A DNA stretch of 64,000 nt, taken from Hawksworthiomyces lignivorus. Its lineage: Eukaryota > Ascomycota > Sordariomycetes > Ophiostomatales > Ophiostomataceae. The position numbers and the translations under genes are program-made. The DNA is taken from NCBI GenBank assembly GCA_002917075.1, contig NTMA01000044.1, positions 1 to 64,000 of the forward strand, given 5' to 3'. Below, piece after piece: positions 41,355 to 52,825 of this stretch (within the stretch, counting starts at the first letter, position 1; every line of letters begins with the position of its first letter). A model generated the notes under the pieces. It had not been told where the DNA came from. It ran no database searches and saw only the letters and a list, made by a program, of their open reading frames with translations.

Positions 41355-44033
41355 TCACCAGGCGACGCCTGGCCCCGCCTTCTCCCCACGCACAATGGCG
41401 CCGTCGACCACCCGGTAGCCCTTGGCCTGGAGCTGCTCCCACCGTCGCTTGACCTTGAGGCGCACCAGGTCGCCGGCGGCGCGGGCATCCTCGGCGCTGT
41501 CGTGGCCGCCGGTCCCCGACGACGTGGCCGACGACTGCGGCGGTGCGGCCTGGATCTGGCGGCCCAGGTGGGTCTCGACCAGGACCTTGAGGCTGTAGCG
41601 CACGGGCAGGCGGCGCGGGTGCGGGAAGAGGAGCACGGTGTCGGCCAGCGTCGGGTGCACGATGCGCATGATGTTGAGGTCGTTCTCCAAGGCGTGGCCG
41701 ATGAGCGGCGTCTCGGGCGCGATGAGAGAGAAGAAGAGGTCGCGGGCCGCCTGGGGCGACGGCACGATAGGCAGGCGCCCGGCATCACGCCCACCCTGCG
41801 TGCCGGCTCCCGCCTCCGCAGAGGAGACGTCGTACGGCGGCGCGTTGGTGATGTCCTCGGGCCAGACGCCCGAGTACTGCGAGTTGAGGTCGATGATCTC
41901 GCCTGCGGGGCGCACCAGCACGTCCAGCAGCAGAGCGCCGCTCGGCCAGGCCGTGGCCGTCAGCCGCACGACCTCCATACCGTAGACGGTGTAGGCCATC
42001 TCGCAGTCGAAGCAGACGGCGCGGTCTGCCGGCACGGCCGGGTTGGGCGGCGTCGCCACAAAGTTCCACTGCGCCGCCAGGCGCTTGGGGTCGCGCACCT
42101 TGAACCGGTGGTGCGCCGCCACGGTGCAGCCCAGAGACGCGCCCTGAAGCGACTCGCCGCAGCAGCGGTACTGCTCCCGGCTGTGGTCTATGCGGCCCGG
42201 GTGGTGCGTGCAGGACCCGCCTGACGTCAGCGCGCCGTCCTCCTCGCGCCGGCCCGGGAACATCTGGAACCGCGCGCGGCAGAACTCGCACTGCTCCCAG
42301 CCCTTGGACACCGCCTCGGCGTCGCGCGCCTGCTGAATCTCGGCCTCAGACGGCACCTTGGGCACGTAGCCAAAAGAGCCCAGCTTGTCGATGGGCGTGA
42401 GCAGGTGCGTCTTGAGCAGGGTCACGTCCAGCTCAGGCGGCAGCCCCGACTCGATGTTCACTTCCACCGGAGCCGCAGCCGCCAGTGCAGAAGGCGCTTT
42501 GGAGACCGCGCCACTGGGTTTCGGCTTGCTCTGTACCTGATCTTTCTGGCTTGAGGCTCCGCCCTTCGGAGTCTCGGGAGTGTGCGCCGCCTGCTCTTGC
42601 TCTTTGTGGCGCTGTGCTTCGACAGCGTCCATCCGCTCTTTCTTCCATTGATCGAGCTTCATCTTCTTGTACGTGACTACGCGGTTCTTGAGGATATCAA
42701 GATAGATTTTGGCCGGCTTGGTTATGGCAAGATTCTCCTCCACGTCTAAAGCCAACCAGATCAGCTCTTGGTCGGAGAGGAGGAGTTCTGCCTTGTCATC
42801 AGCGCTGCCGGTAGTGCGCAGCTCGTCATTGAGCCTCTTGAAGTTGCCGTGAAGCATCTTCAGAAGCTGCAGGCGAGTTTCATGCTTGGCTTTGGAGGTC
42901 CGAACATGGCGCGGGTTGAGCGTCTCCGGCTTTCTGTCTAGGCGTGTGATTGCCGGTCTGCTGTTGGCCGGTGCTTTTTCCGCCGACAACTTTTTCGTGT
43001 CTGATGCAGCCGTTGCCGCTACCGAACTGGTCGACTTCGGAGCTGGAGAGCCCGTCTTCGACCTTCTCTTTGCATCAATTTCTTTCTCCGTTCCTGCTCC
43101 TGTGATCATTGTTGGTTTAGCTGCAACTGCTGTTGTAGGCGGGGATGACGAGCCGGGTGAGACGTGCTGCCTGGTCGGCGACGACTGTTGATAGTTTCTG
43201 CCTTGTGGCTTTTGCCGCCGGTTCGGCGATCCGGAGTCGATGCCTCGGGGCTTCAGCTCCGGATAATCAGACGTAGACAACCACCAGTTGGACGGTGGCG
43301 ACGTCGGAACCGTGGCCGTAGCCATGGTTGTAATCGCAGTCCGCATGGTGGTTAAGGAGGGGTCTTGTGATAGCTCATCTGTGGACACCTCGTCCAATTT
43401 GCGCTTCAGTGGTGGTGGGGATATGGGTCTGTGCTGGGAATGGGGACGGATGTCGGTATCGGTTGTTTTGGAAGAGTCGTGCTGGTGGGGATGAAAAGGT
43501 GCAGGTAGCGGCCTCTGGGAATACGGCTTCTCTCTCTCCTTTAAAGACCTGCTAATCGGCGCAGCCGTGTGTGTTGCGATGGCGGCGGTGGCCCGCGCAA
43601 AAATCGCGCCAGCGGACAATTCACGGGCTGGGACACTTGTCCGCCCCGAATTAACCTCATTGCTAACAGACGACAGCCTGGCTCGTTTGTGGCGATCCTC
43701 CTCGTTCTCGTGAGCTGGCGTTACGCCCAGCATAAGGGAGTTCGCATGGCCGCGGTCCTGCGGCTGCTTCTGCAGGCCGTTCTCGCCCAGCCATGGCGTG
43801 CCTGTAGCAGAGTGGCCCGTTCCGCCAAAGCTCACAGGGGGCTCGTCACGCAGAGCCTCATGTTGCTGCGGCTCTTGAGCACGTACCTGTGCCTGCGGCT
43901 CTTCGGAGGACCCTACAGGAGGAAGCGGCCATTGCTCTTCGTCGCCCGCGTGACGAAAAAGGCATCGATATGATGTACACGCTTCTCCATTGGGGCAGGG
44001 AATATGCTTGAGCAGGCCGAGAGGGACGCTCAT
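41355..44033 (-). CDS. REX3: RNA exonuclease 3 (DEDDh family)
   Basis: A single exon from ATG 44033 codes for 892 aa. It is a 3'-5' exoribonuclease that, in yeast, trims RNase MRP RNA and acts redundantly with related enzymes on U5 and RNase P RNAs. The N-terminus has the family Cys/His cluster (CPNGEACTSYRCLFRH, residues 14-29), a CCCH-type zinc finger. Residues about 50-500 are Ser/Pro/Thr-rich and disordered. A second Cys/His region (CEFCRARFQMF through CGESLQGASLGC) precedes the nuclease domain. Catalytic residues are all present: Asp676 and Glu678 (FDCEMAYT), Asp785 (HALENDLN), His844 and Asp849 (HDSAEDA). It is longer than yeast REX3 because of the disordered middle. Expected to be nuclear or cytoplasmic. 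Confidence 0.93.
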   Translation of the reverse strand: MSVPLGLLKHIPCPNGEACTSYRCLFRHAGDEEQWPLPPVGSSEEPQAQVRAQEPQQHEALRDEPPVSFGGTGHSATGTPWLGENGLQKQPQDRGHANSLMLGVTPAHENEEDRHKRARLSSVSNEVNSGRTSVPARELSAGAIFARATAAIATHTAAPISRSLKEREKPYSQRPLPAPFHPHQHDSSKTTDTDIRPHSQHRPISPPPLKRKLDEVSTDELSQDPSLTTMRTAITTMATATVPTSPPSNWWLSTSDYPELKPRGIDSGSPNRRQKPQGRNYQQSSPTRQHVSPGSSSPPTTAVAAKPTMITGAGTEKEIDAKRRSKTGSPAPKSTSSVAATAASDTKKLSAEKAPANSRPAITRLDRKPETLNPRHVRTSKAKHETRLQLLKMLHGNFKRLNDELRTTGSADDKAELLLSDQELIWLALDVEENLAITKPAKIYLDILKNRVVTYKKMKLDQWKKERMDAVEAQRHKEQEQAAHTPETPKGGASSQKDQVQSKPKPSGAVSKAPSALAAAAPVEVNIESGLPPELDVTLLKTHLLTPIDKLGSFGYVPKVPSEAEIQQARDAEAVSKGWEQCEFCRARFQMFPGRREEDGALTSGGSCTHHPGRIDHSREQYRCCGESLQGASLGCTVAAHHRFKVRDPKRLAAQWNFVATPPNPAVPADRAVCFDCEMAYTVYGMEVVRLTATAWPSGALLLDVLVRPAGEIIDLNSQYSGVWPEDITNAPPYDVSSAEAGAGTQGGRDAGRLPIVPSPQAARDLFFSLIAPETPLIGHALENDLNIMRIVHPTLADTVLLFPHPRRLPVRYSLKVLVETHLGRQIQAAPPQSSATSSGTGGHDSAEDARAAGDLVRLKVKRRWEQLQAKGYRVVDGAIVRGEKAGPGVAW

Positions 44034-45053
44034 GATGAGTAGAACGCGTGAAGAAAGATCAGCGCCTCGTCATGGATAGTCCGCAGAATTTGAGTGCGAG
44101 GCAGATTGCCAAAGTCACAAATGATATCAATACCAGAACACATGCAGGTCTGGGACAATGCAAAGGCGCACAAGTGCGTCTCTGCTGAGGCTACCGTCAC
44201 TGCTGAGGCTACCTTAGACTTGACGACAGCTCAGTCAGATGTCGGTGACGCCTTGCGAGAGCATGGGATCAATTGTTGGCTAGAATTCGAAAGGCTTTCA
44301 TTGCAGTATGAATGGTGTCGGGCGTTCTCCTCTTTTGATTAGTCTATGCTGTGACGAGAGATGAGCCGCCTTTGTGTTGGATGAGGCTCTGAAAGACGGC
44401 TAGAATCGCTTTTGGCAAAATCGAAAATTGTAGGCGACAGGCGAACTTTCTCAGCGACCAATGGATGGAAACTGCGAGTTTAGCGAACTGTGAGCCGCTG
44501 TAGCCTGGCCAACTCATTGGTTAGCGAAATACGGACTACACCGTCTCACTAAAAAAAAGCAGCAGGGATCAGCCAATAGATGACTAATCGATATCACTGC
44601 AAAATTGCCTCACTGGTCCCTGCTTCGCTGAAGCCACTGTATTTCTAGTGGTCTGAGCGCTACTTTACTGGGCATTGTATGACAGAACCTTGCCGTCCTA
44701 GTCTCAACCATCCAAAGAAGAAGAAGAAGAAGAAGAAGAAAGCTTTCCTTCTAGAAATTAACACGTACCATAAAAATGTTTACGATAACTCTAGCTTAGA
44801 ATAAAGGGTAGTCTCAGTGCAACGATCGAGAGCTAGAACTAGCATTGTGCGCATCACCTCCGCCCGTAAGTATTTGTTGAGTGCAACGTAGAAAAAAAGC
44901 CCCATTCGTGTTGGTCCGGGGAGTATGCATGCTTGTATATCCTAGAGGTACATAGGTAATAGCTAATGCCGCAGCCTCGTCTCATTTAATTTTATCAATG
45001 TAACTGTGAAAGTGCAGCTATAGTTGCCGATCCCGGCAGCCACAACGGCGCTT
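44034..45053. other. Intergenic, no gene seen
   Basis: A GAA trinucleotide run lies at 44717-44741. The frame at 44094-44342 has no family features. Confidence 0.5.
44717..44741. repeat. GAA trinucleotide microsatellite
   Basis: About eight uninterrupted GAA units in intergenic DNA. Confidence 0.9.
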
Positions 45054-46757
45054 TTACACCTCTGATTTTGACATGTCTACGGTACTAGGAATGGTCTCTG
45101 TTGACGAGATGTACTGTGCAGCCCCCGTGTATCTCCACCTGTTAAAATAAGCATTTGGGGTGCCAGACGGACAAGCTAAATCTGAGCCAGCCCCATTGCA
45201 CGTAGCATAAACTCCAATGAGGGTACCAACAAATGACCCAGTTCCACCACTCAGCAGCTCCGCAGACGCGGTACCCAGAACAACCTTCGACTGAGTGTCT
45301 GATGCCAACATGGCCGCAAATGTGTACTGGTTTGGAGTGGCCACCTGAATCTGAAGCCGGATGGGCTTGCCTGCCCATGCGGCGGGCACAGCGCTCGTCT
45401 TGCTCTGGCTTGAGGCCTTGAAGCGGAAGGTCAGCTGCGAGTCAATAAGGACGACGCCGAGTTGAATGTTTGCCGACTGGGTCAGAAATGCAACCACTCC
45501 AGCCTCTTGGTTTGCTGCCTCTGGAGTGAACGACAGATCGACGCTGAAAGTGAAGAGGCTGTAGGTCTGACGGCGGCTGATAAAAGATATGGCCCTTGCG
45601 CCTTTTTGGGTTCCCCCCGGCGAACCTGACAGGTCGTTTCTCCCTAACACAACTTGCAAGCCACTTTCTGTAACGTTGAAAGTCCCGTCTAGCGATACAC
45701 GCCAGTGGACCAAGTTTCGCGGGATGGGCTTTCCTATAGGGAAGTCATACACGTCCGGATCGGAGTTGAAAGGACCGTCGCCAGGGAGCTCGCGGCTCGG
45801 TGTGGGCAATTGCCATCCGTTCATACTGCCTCTCACGGGCTCTAAAATCGGCCAGTCACCAGTTTTCCATGTTACTGGATAGAGAGCAGCCTCGCGGCCC
45901 ATCGGGTAGGACTTGAATGCTGGACCCGAGCGCGTCGCCAAAGCCACGCCCCACCAATTTCCCTGTGCATCTTGAAAAAGGTCACCATGCCCAACAGTCT
46001 GGAAATATTCTTGTGTGTGACGGTTCGTCAGGATTGGGTTTCCTGGATATGCCGTAAACGGCCCCGTGATGCTCTGCGATCGAGAAATGGTGATGGCATG
46101 GTTTTGGGCCGTTCCGCCCTCGGCGATCATGAGGTAGTAGTAGCCGTCCTTTTTATAGATGTGTGGGCCCTCTGGCCAAACGCCACCAGTTCCAGTCCAC
46201 AAAGTCTTAGCAGCACCCATTTTCCCCGTAGCTATATCCATTTCTTGTACCTGAACTCCTTGGGTAGCTACGTAGACTTTCCCATCGTCGTCCCAGAAAA
46301 TATCGGGATCGATCTTAGGAGCTGGGAAGGTAACCGGGTTGCTCCAAGATAAATCATTATACGGGTCCGTGGATTTGAATAAAACGCCTGCGTCTCCCGG
46401 CGCGTCGAGATACTCGCAGATGACATAGAATGTACCATTGTGGAAGCGGATCGTGGCAGCGTACATGCCGCGCTGCTGACCGGCAGTGGACCAACTGTAG
46501 CCTGGAAGCTGAGACTCTCGGTTCCATGCGTGGCTTATGTGCTTCCAATTAATCAAGTCCTTCGACGCGTAGATTGGCAGACCAGGAAAGGATATGAAAG
46601 TTGAGGTGACACAGTAGAAGGTTCCATCAACTTGAATGCAAGACGGATCCGAATGCCAACCTGGAAGGATTGGGTTGTAGTAGGTCGAGTTTTGCGCAAA
46701 GACCGCCGCTATCGACCAAGCCAAAAGTGCCAATGCCAATCGAGATGATACAATCAT
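45054..46757 (-). CDS. Secreted glycoside hydrolase family 43 (beta-xylosidase/arabinofuranosidase type)
   Basis: A single exon from ATG 46757 codes for 567 aa. Residues 1-21 are a signal peptide ending VFA-Q. The five-bladed beta-propeller domain (about 25-330) has the three GH43 acidic residues in place: Asp37 (GWHSDPSC, base), Asp150 (KIDPDIFWDDDG, pKa modulator) and Glu196 (GVWPEGPHIY, acid). HGDLFQD and GNWWGVALATR are further family motifs. The C-terminal half (about 360-550) is a concanavalin-like beta-sandwich found in many GH43 enzymes. Likely cleaves xylose or arabinose ends of hemicellulose outside the cell; which one cannot be told from sequence. Several N-glycosylation sites (NST, NGT, NVT) are present. 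It lies at the start of the AT-richer block. Confidence 0.93.
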   Translation of the reverse strand: MIVSSRLALALLAWSIAAVFAQNSTYYNPILPGWHSDPSCIQVDGTFYCVTSTFISFPGLPIYASKDLINWKHISHAWNRESQLPGYSWSTAGQQRGMYAATIRFHNGTFYVICEYLDAPGDAGVLFKSTDPYNDLSWSNPVTFPAPKIDPDIFWDDDGKVYVATQGVQVQEMDIATGKMGAAKTLWTGTGGVWPEGPHIYKKDGYYYLMIAEGGTAQNHAITISRSQSITGPFTAYPGNPILTNRHTQEYFQTVGHGDLFQDAQGNWWGVALATRSGPAFKSYPMGREAALYPVTWKTGDWPILEPVRGSMNGWQLPTPSRELPGDGPFNSDPDVYDFPIGKPIPRNLVHWRVSLDGTFNVTESGLQVVLGRNDLSGSPGGTQKGARAISFISRRQTYSLFTFSVDLSFTPEAANQEAGVVAFLTQSANIQLGVVLIDSQLTFRFKASSQSKTSAVPAAWAGKPIRLQIQVATPNQYTFAAMLASDTQSKVVLGTASAELLSGGTGSFVGTLIGVYATCNGAGSDLACPSGTPNAYFNRWRYTGAAQYISSTETIPSTVDMSKSEV

Positions 46758-49700
46758 CGTGGCGGATCGTCAAGGCTTCCCATGAATATCGAATAGCAGC
46801 AAAGCAGAAACTTGAAAGTTAGAACATGGATATATTAAACGGTTCAGAGAGACATTATGGAAAACGAAGAATAGCATCTTGAGCCTACGTATTAGTGCTG
46901 ATAGGTACATCTTTACGTACTGGGAAGTACGTTTTCCGCTATATAGTTAAGAATTATATAGTCCAATGCTGTGTTTCTTATGTTGCGTCTATGAATGATC
47001 AATATGCGGTTATACTGGATAAAATCTCACTATCGGGCAGACTTGATAAGGAGCCTCTAATGACGTATTTTCCACCACTAACGCACCTGCGCCAACTCAA
47101 TACGTTGGCTAAACTAGAGGCTAAATACGGAGATCTGGATAACCTGGCTAGAGGGTTATGCCAAAAGGTACGTATATTTGACTATCATGTCATAGTCCAT
47201 TCAGCGCAATTCTTACAATACCGTGTTTTACAACATTTCAGGCCGTTAGGCCTTATAAAGCGAGTAGACGGGGAGTCATTTATTAACCACAGTAACTCAA
47301 AAAACTCATACACAAAACTCTACGATCAAACCAGGCTCATATTTTCAGCTAACTGAGCAGTTCAATAGTCTTTTGCGGAACGAAGGCCACAGGATTTTGC
47401 GCCAAGCTAGCGTCGCATACGAAATTGGCAATTACATTTGACCGTTGGTGTTAATTTGTCCTTGGAATGAGCTGAAATAGCTGCGTCCTATGCTTTACAG
47501 GCCCCTGCGTACAGCCTAGCTTCTCCAATAACCTTCAAAAATGAGCACCTCTGTATAAAATGCTATACTGGATATTCGGGCTATAAGCGTGTGAATGGCT
47601 CAGCTTTGGTCCTCTCACAATGTCTTCACGTACCCATTAGTTGCATTAAAATCATGCTGGGTAGTTTGGTATGCAGATCTCAGGCTCAAGCATCATATGG
47701 AACTAAATACGGCGCCAACGCCGAATGCCGGCCACTGGATTCTCTAACGGTTCCTCTTTAATACGTCGACTCGCCAGACATACAGTGTCCAACTAGCTAT
47801 ACGTCAGTCCATAGTGTCGTCAGTGGCGTTGGTGGTTTCAATTTTAATTTCCGCCCGCATACTCGGAGATCCCCCCTGGGACGTTCTGGCTCATTTTATT
47901 TATTATAATTTTATCCCCTTGCTACCCGAAGATTAAAATGAAGAAGAAGAAAGTTAGATAAACAACAGAAAACGTCTAATTATAACCGTAACGGGTTAAT
48001 ACTACGCCTAGATGATCGATCTTGTATATACATATACATAGAAATATTATTGGAAAGAAAGCTTAGAATTAATCGAAGTATTCCCTTAAAAACCTGCGAG
48101 AGTTATTCGAAAGGGGGTGAGGACTTTCTAAGTAGTTCGTACGATTTGGATTTTACGGGTTTTCACAATCCCTTACCATTTAATAGTGATAATGTTAGTG
48201 GGAGCGAAAAGAGCAAGAAGCTTCTCCCTTCATATTAACTTATTATACCACATACTGCATAAGATCATCTTGTTCCGTATATCTCGGTGTCTAGAAATTG
48301 TTCCTGAAGTCTCCCAAGGCCCTTTAAACTTAAGACACATCCTATCCCTTAAATGGTCTCAAGGAAAGAACTGTTCTTAACAGTAACTCTATATTTGGAT
48401 TCTATTTTTCCTGCTTGTCTCAGTGGCAATACTTATTCGACTTTCAGCCGTGCAGACTAAGCGATAAGATTCGCTGCAGTAGAACGCGCGCGTCTTGGTG
48501 TAATTGTGACCTTTTGTTAGATGCCTTAATACCCTGGTTGAAGAAATAGATAAAAGTGCACTAAAGGATCTACTCTATAATGCTGCATTGATTCATTATA
48601 GGAGCAATTGTTGAAGGGCATGTTCTAATGAGGCCAGGCCTTGATTCAGCCCACATTATTGCACAGTATGTAGTAGACTCCGGCATACGTTTACAAAGAC
48701 TTTTGTTCCTAACATCATTGAGGTTGCCTACGCCTTGAAATTCAAGGGATGGAAATATAATCCCTAGCTTTGTAGAGATGAACGAGAGCCCAAGAAGTTT
48801 GGCCTCTAGCTTCAAGTTGTATTCTATATATACCAGAAGTCCCAATTACCTGCTAATCGTTTCAATACGTACGCATATAGGCTTATCGACTTTAGGTAAA
48901 TTGAACCTCAAAAAGGGGACAACTGGCAAAATTTAATCCTGTAGTTTGTGAAACAATTGCGTACTTGGTGGAACATTCGAGTTAGCTTCTTCATAGCTAT
49001 TGGATAAAGTTGAGCTTATTGCTGAATTGACGTCAATATTTCATTCAGCCTCAAGATGTCTTAGGTTGAGTTTCAAGTTCGTTGGTCAAGTTATGGCTCC
49101 AAATGAATGTGGGTGCTTTCCTTAGACATTTAGCTTCGTCTGAAAAAGGATTGAAGATATGAATATTATTGAATTTATATTGGAAAAGATGTGCGAGGGA
49201 TAAGTATTTGAATCAAGTTATATCGTTATATTTTCTTGGCAAATTCCCAAGAGTGCCGCTAAATAGCAATCTTGTTACTATTCAAGACATAAATAGCAAA
49301 GAAAACAAATCGGCCATATAGCTGAGAAGGCCCAATACGAGAGAAAGGGACAGGGGAATACCTGTGCTCTTCTCTCTTTCGACCACTTACACTCTGCATT
49401 TTGTGAATCTCCCAGTAGGCTTAAATGCTCACCAGAGGAAGCACCCCCTGACGAGACCTCCAGAAACTTTCTTTGAATATAACACGTTACTTTCCTGTCG
49501 TTCATAATCTTTAACTACCCATTTGCAACATGAATTATTGTAGCAGGGCATCTCAGACCCCTTCCTGAATATCTACGTTTTATCGCTAAAACTATAGTTT
49601 CTTCGCCAATGTCTATTTCGGCAACAGGCATAAATAGCATCCTGCCCGTTAAACGATTATCTCTGTTGGTTTTAGCAGTTTTCGTCTAGCTTGTTCATTT

Positions 49701-49767
49701 GATTCTAAGGCATCCTACTCATTTTTGTTTTAAATACCCCGAAACCTTGGTTTCTCGTCTCTGCGAC
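46758..49767. other. AT-rich gene-poor spacer (3 kb)
   Basis: This is visibly AT-richer than the left half. It holds short frames on both strands, the longest an ATG frame at 46991-47356 (plus, listed). Its composition fits decayed or repeat-derived DNA, but no transposon protein was recognised. Confidence 0.45.
46991..47356 (+). CDS. Hypothetical ORF in AT-rich DNA, doubtful
   Basis: ATG 46991 opens 121 codons (the open stretch extends further upstream without ATG). The composition is protein-like (YFPPLTHLRQLNTLAKLE), but no family, signal or splice signal is recognised. In AT-rich DNA an open stretch of this size is mildly notable. It could be a gene fragment or chance. Confidence 0.2.
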   Translation: MNDQYAVILDKISLSGRLDKEPLMTYFPPLTHLRQLNTLAKLEAKYGDLDNLARGLCQKVRIFDYHVIVHSAQFLQYRVLQHFRPLGLIKRVDGESFINHSNSKNSYTKLYDQTRLIFSAN

Positions 49768-51546
49768 ATGCCTTCTTATGCTATGCAAGGCCGATGGCCA
49801 TGGAATTCCTCACCAGAATATAACCGCGTACCCGGTGAAGATGGAGTGCAAGATGATCAGGGCTACAGCAGTGGAAGCGACAGTCTACGACAATATTACG
49901 AAGACGATTTCTCCTTCGAGAGCGAAAAGCCAAAAAATGGATTTGGCGGCATCGCCAGAGCTATGATTCCTTTGCCTATGTTAGTGGCCCGCGCTACATA
50001 TTTGTTTTGGCTACTTGTGTCCGAGCCGATCCGGCAGATCAACCGAGATGGGGCAACTAGTGATGATACCGTGTGGTGGCCCACAATATATAGCAAACTC
50101 GGATTCTTTTGCGTGCTAGTACCTTCATTCTTACAGCCTGACCAACCGGGCACTGGTAGTCGACGGTTACATCAGACCGCTTGGCTAGATGGTCTACGCG
50201 GTGTGGCCGCCTTCTTCGTCGCGTTAACCCACGCCACCGTGCTCTGCTTCAACTGGCACGTCTTCAACGGCTGGGGTGTTAACGGCGAGTGGTTGATAAT
50301 CCAGATACCCTTGATACGCCTCATTATTTCAGGTCAATCCTCTGTGGTTGTCTTCTTCGTTGTTTCCGGTTATGCGTTGAGCTACAAGCCACTTCGATTG
50401 TCACGCCAGGGCCGCTATAGTGAAGCTTACGAGGCTATTGGCTCTGCCGCATTCCGCCGCTGGCTGCGCCTATTCTTTATGCCAGCCATCATAACTCTCA
50501 TCTCTGCGATTATGACTTACTTGGACCTCTTTGGTCGGACTGGCTGGGGCCACACGGCGATCCCGTCGCGCGTACCGCCGCGGCAGGGCACGCTCTGGGG
50601 CCAGATAGCACACTGGGCCCAAGCCACATTTGCCCTGGCAGACCCGTTCTCTAAGAATATCACGCGAGGCGGACGTTATGCTTACGATGCCTTCTTGTGG
50701 ACATTGCCAGTCGAGTTTGATTGCTCGCTCATGCTTTTCCTCTGCCAGGCGACCTTCAACCGTCTCTATCCTAACGCTCGTCTAGTGATCTTGTTAGGCA
50801 TTGCTATCTATTTGATGACGTATACCTACTGGCAAAATTTTCTATTTGTCATGGGCATGGTCATCTGTGACATCCAGCTCGCCTGCTGCGGCCTAGGTAC
50901 TAGCCTAGGTTTAGGCTTCGGCTACCTGTTAGGTGGCCAAGGCAACAAAAACAATAGACGGGCCCGCTCCCTTACCTCCCGTCTATATGCTACCCGCTGC
51001 CGTACGGTAGTTGGTATTATCATCTTTATTCTCTGCCTTTATGTCTTATCGCTGCCCCAGGCTACCCATGGCGCAATCGGTACCCCTGGCTACCGCACTA
51101 TGATGAAGCTAGTTCCTAAAATCTTCATGAACAGCCACAAGGCTGACTACTTCTGGTATCCCCTTGGCGCCGCCCTCCTTGTCTTTGTTGTCGATCGAAC
51201 CCCGGTCCTCCAAAGCATATTTACTCATCCGTTCTCGCAATACCTTGGCTATATCAGTTACGGCATGTACCTCGTCCACGGGCCCCTGTTGTTCACGGCC
51301 GGCCACTGGATTGTGCGACAGACAACCGCGCTGACTGGCGTCACCACCCAAGTGCAGTACGGGTGCGGTGTAGCATTGGCGGCGGTTCTGTGGGGACCTC
51401 TGCTCGTGCTCGTGGCGGACTTGGTGACGCGGACCCTTGACGCATGGTCAGTAAGCCTGGGTCGGCGGCTCTACGACAGTCTTCTGCCGTCCACTACTAG
51501 TGATACTGCAGGGACAACGGGAGCTAATACTGCCCGGACGAGCTAA
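49768..51546 (+). CDS. Acyltransferase 3 family membrane protein
   Basis: A single exon from ATG 49768 codes for 592 aa; the frame is open 23 codons upstream without ATG. An N-terminal cytosolic tail of about 80 residues is Ser/Tyr/acid-rich. The acyltransferase-3 domain follows: WLDGLRGVAAFFVALTHA (the family-opening motif with the catalytic-type His), SVVVFFVVSGYALSYKP, FRRWLRLFFMPAI, FLWTLPVEFDCSLMLFL and YISYGMYLVHGPLLF. About ten hydrophobic helices are visible, the last near residues 540-560. The family transfers acyl (often acetyl) groups to sugars, peptides or secondary metabolites in a membrane; the substrate here is unknown. The C-terminus is Thr/Ser-rich. Codon use contains more A/T-ending codons than the left-half genes. 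Confidence 0.9.
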   Translation: MPSYAMQGRWPWNSSPEYNRVPGEDGVQDDQGYSSGSDSLRQYYEDDFSFESEKPKNGFGGIARAMIPLPMLVARATYLFWLLVSEPIRQINRDGATSDDTVWWPTIYSKLGFFCVLVPSFLQPDQPGTGSRRLHQTAWLDGLRGVAAFFVALTHATVLCFNWHVFNGWGVNGEWLIIQIPLIRLIISGQSSVVVFFVVSGYALSYKPLRLSRQGRYSEAYEAIGSAAFRRWLRLFFMPAIITLISAIMTYLDLFGRTGWGHTAIPSRVPPRQGTLWGQIAHWAQATFALADPFSKNITRGGRYAYDAFLWTLPVEFDCSLMLFLCQATFNRLYPNARLVILLGIAIYLMTYTYWQNFLFVMGMVICDIQLACCGLGTSLGLGFGYLLGGQGNKNNRRARSLTSRLYATRCRTVVGIIIFILCLYVLSLPQATHGAIGTPGYRTMMKLVPKIFMNSHKADYFWYPLGAALLVFVVDRTPVLQSIFTHPFSQYLGYISYGMYLVHGPLLFTAGHWIVRQTTALTGVTTQVQYGCGVALAAVLWGPLLVLVADLVTRTLDAWSVSLGRRLYDSLLPSTTSDTAGTTGANTARTS

Positions 51547-52825
51547 GTGGAGATGCTAGCCTGCTTTTCTTGCTTTTTCTACTGTTAATGAGAACGGATC
51601 AGCCGCCTCCTTATCCTGTACATACTTCGCATCTTGAACAAGTCGGAATTCTGTACTTTCAGAACATCTAAGGTTGGCATACAAGTAAAAGCCGCGCGTC
51701 TACTTTAAGGCCGCTAATGCTACTTTTATGTTTTATCTTATTCTATTTTATGTTTATCTCGTATCAGACCCAGAGGCTCGTCAGTGGATTATCCCTAGCA
51801 CAAACATGGTGGAGATCAAGCTAGACATAACGAAGATCCCCCCTGGTTCCTGATAACTAAGGTTTCAGTCTCAAACATGCATATACAGGTACGCTGCTTT
51901 GCTCTGAACTTCATTTGTCGTCCGCTTCGATGCTATTGTAAGCTGCCTTCTAGACCATTAAGTTTTAGTCTATTGAGACACTTGAAGATGTTCCACCGGT
52001 CTTTCTTGCGTAGTATTTGAACCCCAGATCCACTCCACCACTGCTTATACAGGTACACCAGCGAATTCATTTAGCAACACTAAATTAGTGCACGGCTCAT
52101 TTATAAAGGCCTGATTGGTTAGATAAACAAAGTTGTCACCTAGAGACGAGCAGTCTGAGAATAAGCTTAATAGTCCAACTGTACTCCGTATTTTGTAACC
52201 ACTGTTAATTTCACGGCGAAGATATAGAGTTGCATATAAGGACCTGAGATGACCGAAGTGTCTTCTAGAATGTAGCTGTGATATTTCTAGGTGAAGATGC
52301 AACCTTTGTTTTTTGTCAGACATCTTACAAGCACCTAATTAAATTGGGTACCATCAACGAGGCAGCGTATGAAAGTGCTGTTTCTGGAATTGTTGAGCTT
52401 GAGCAGAGCACTAAGATTATGGTTATTTACGCTGTCTATAGCGCTGTATAGAGAGGGCTTCTCGCCCTGACTCCCTCTAGGATCGCCTTTGGCATCTTCT
52501 AACTAATGGGTCTAAACGAACTAACTTTGACAATAATTTGAGCCAAAAAAAAATGAGGTACTTACCTAAAAGATATCTACTCAAGTTAACCTTTTTACAC
52601 GGATTTTGGATGACTTTTGTAACTTAAGCCATCTCTGTCTCCAACATTCAGATATCCGTCTCCCTAGATGTGGGAAACCGTTCTGTACTGACCGCATTTA
52701 CCTTCATATCAGTAGAAAAAATAGCCAAAGTTGTTTTTACAAGAGTAGCACAGGTCAAGAACTTTTGGATGGAGATATAATGCCAGAACGAACTATAGTG
52801 TGGATAGATGTTTGTAACTATAGTC
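51547..52825. other. Intergenic, no gene seen
   Basis: AT-rich. A 92-codon ATG frame on the minus strand (52045-52323) has no recognised features. Confidence 0.5.

Noticed and set aside
41502..42224. 240-codon frame antisense to REX3
   Set aside because: Arg/Gly-rich mirror of the nuclease domain; REX3 motifs on the other strand are complete.
48570..48845. 91-codon minus-strand frame in AT-rich DNA
   Set aside because: Composition is plausible, but no motif or homology could be named.
52045..52323. 92-codon ATG frame on the minus strand
   Set aside because: No recognisable motif; probably chance in AT-rich spacer.
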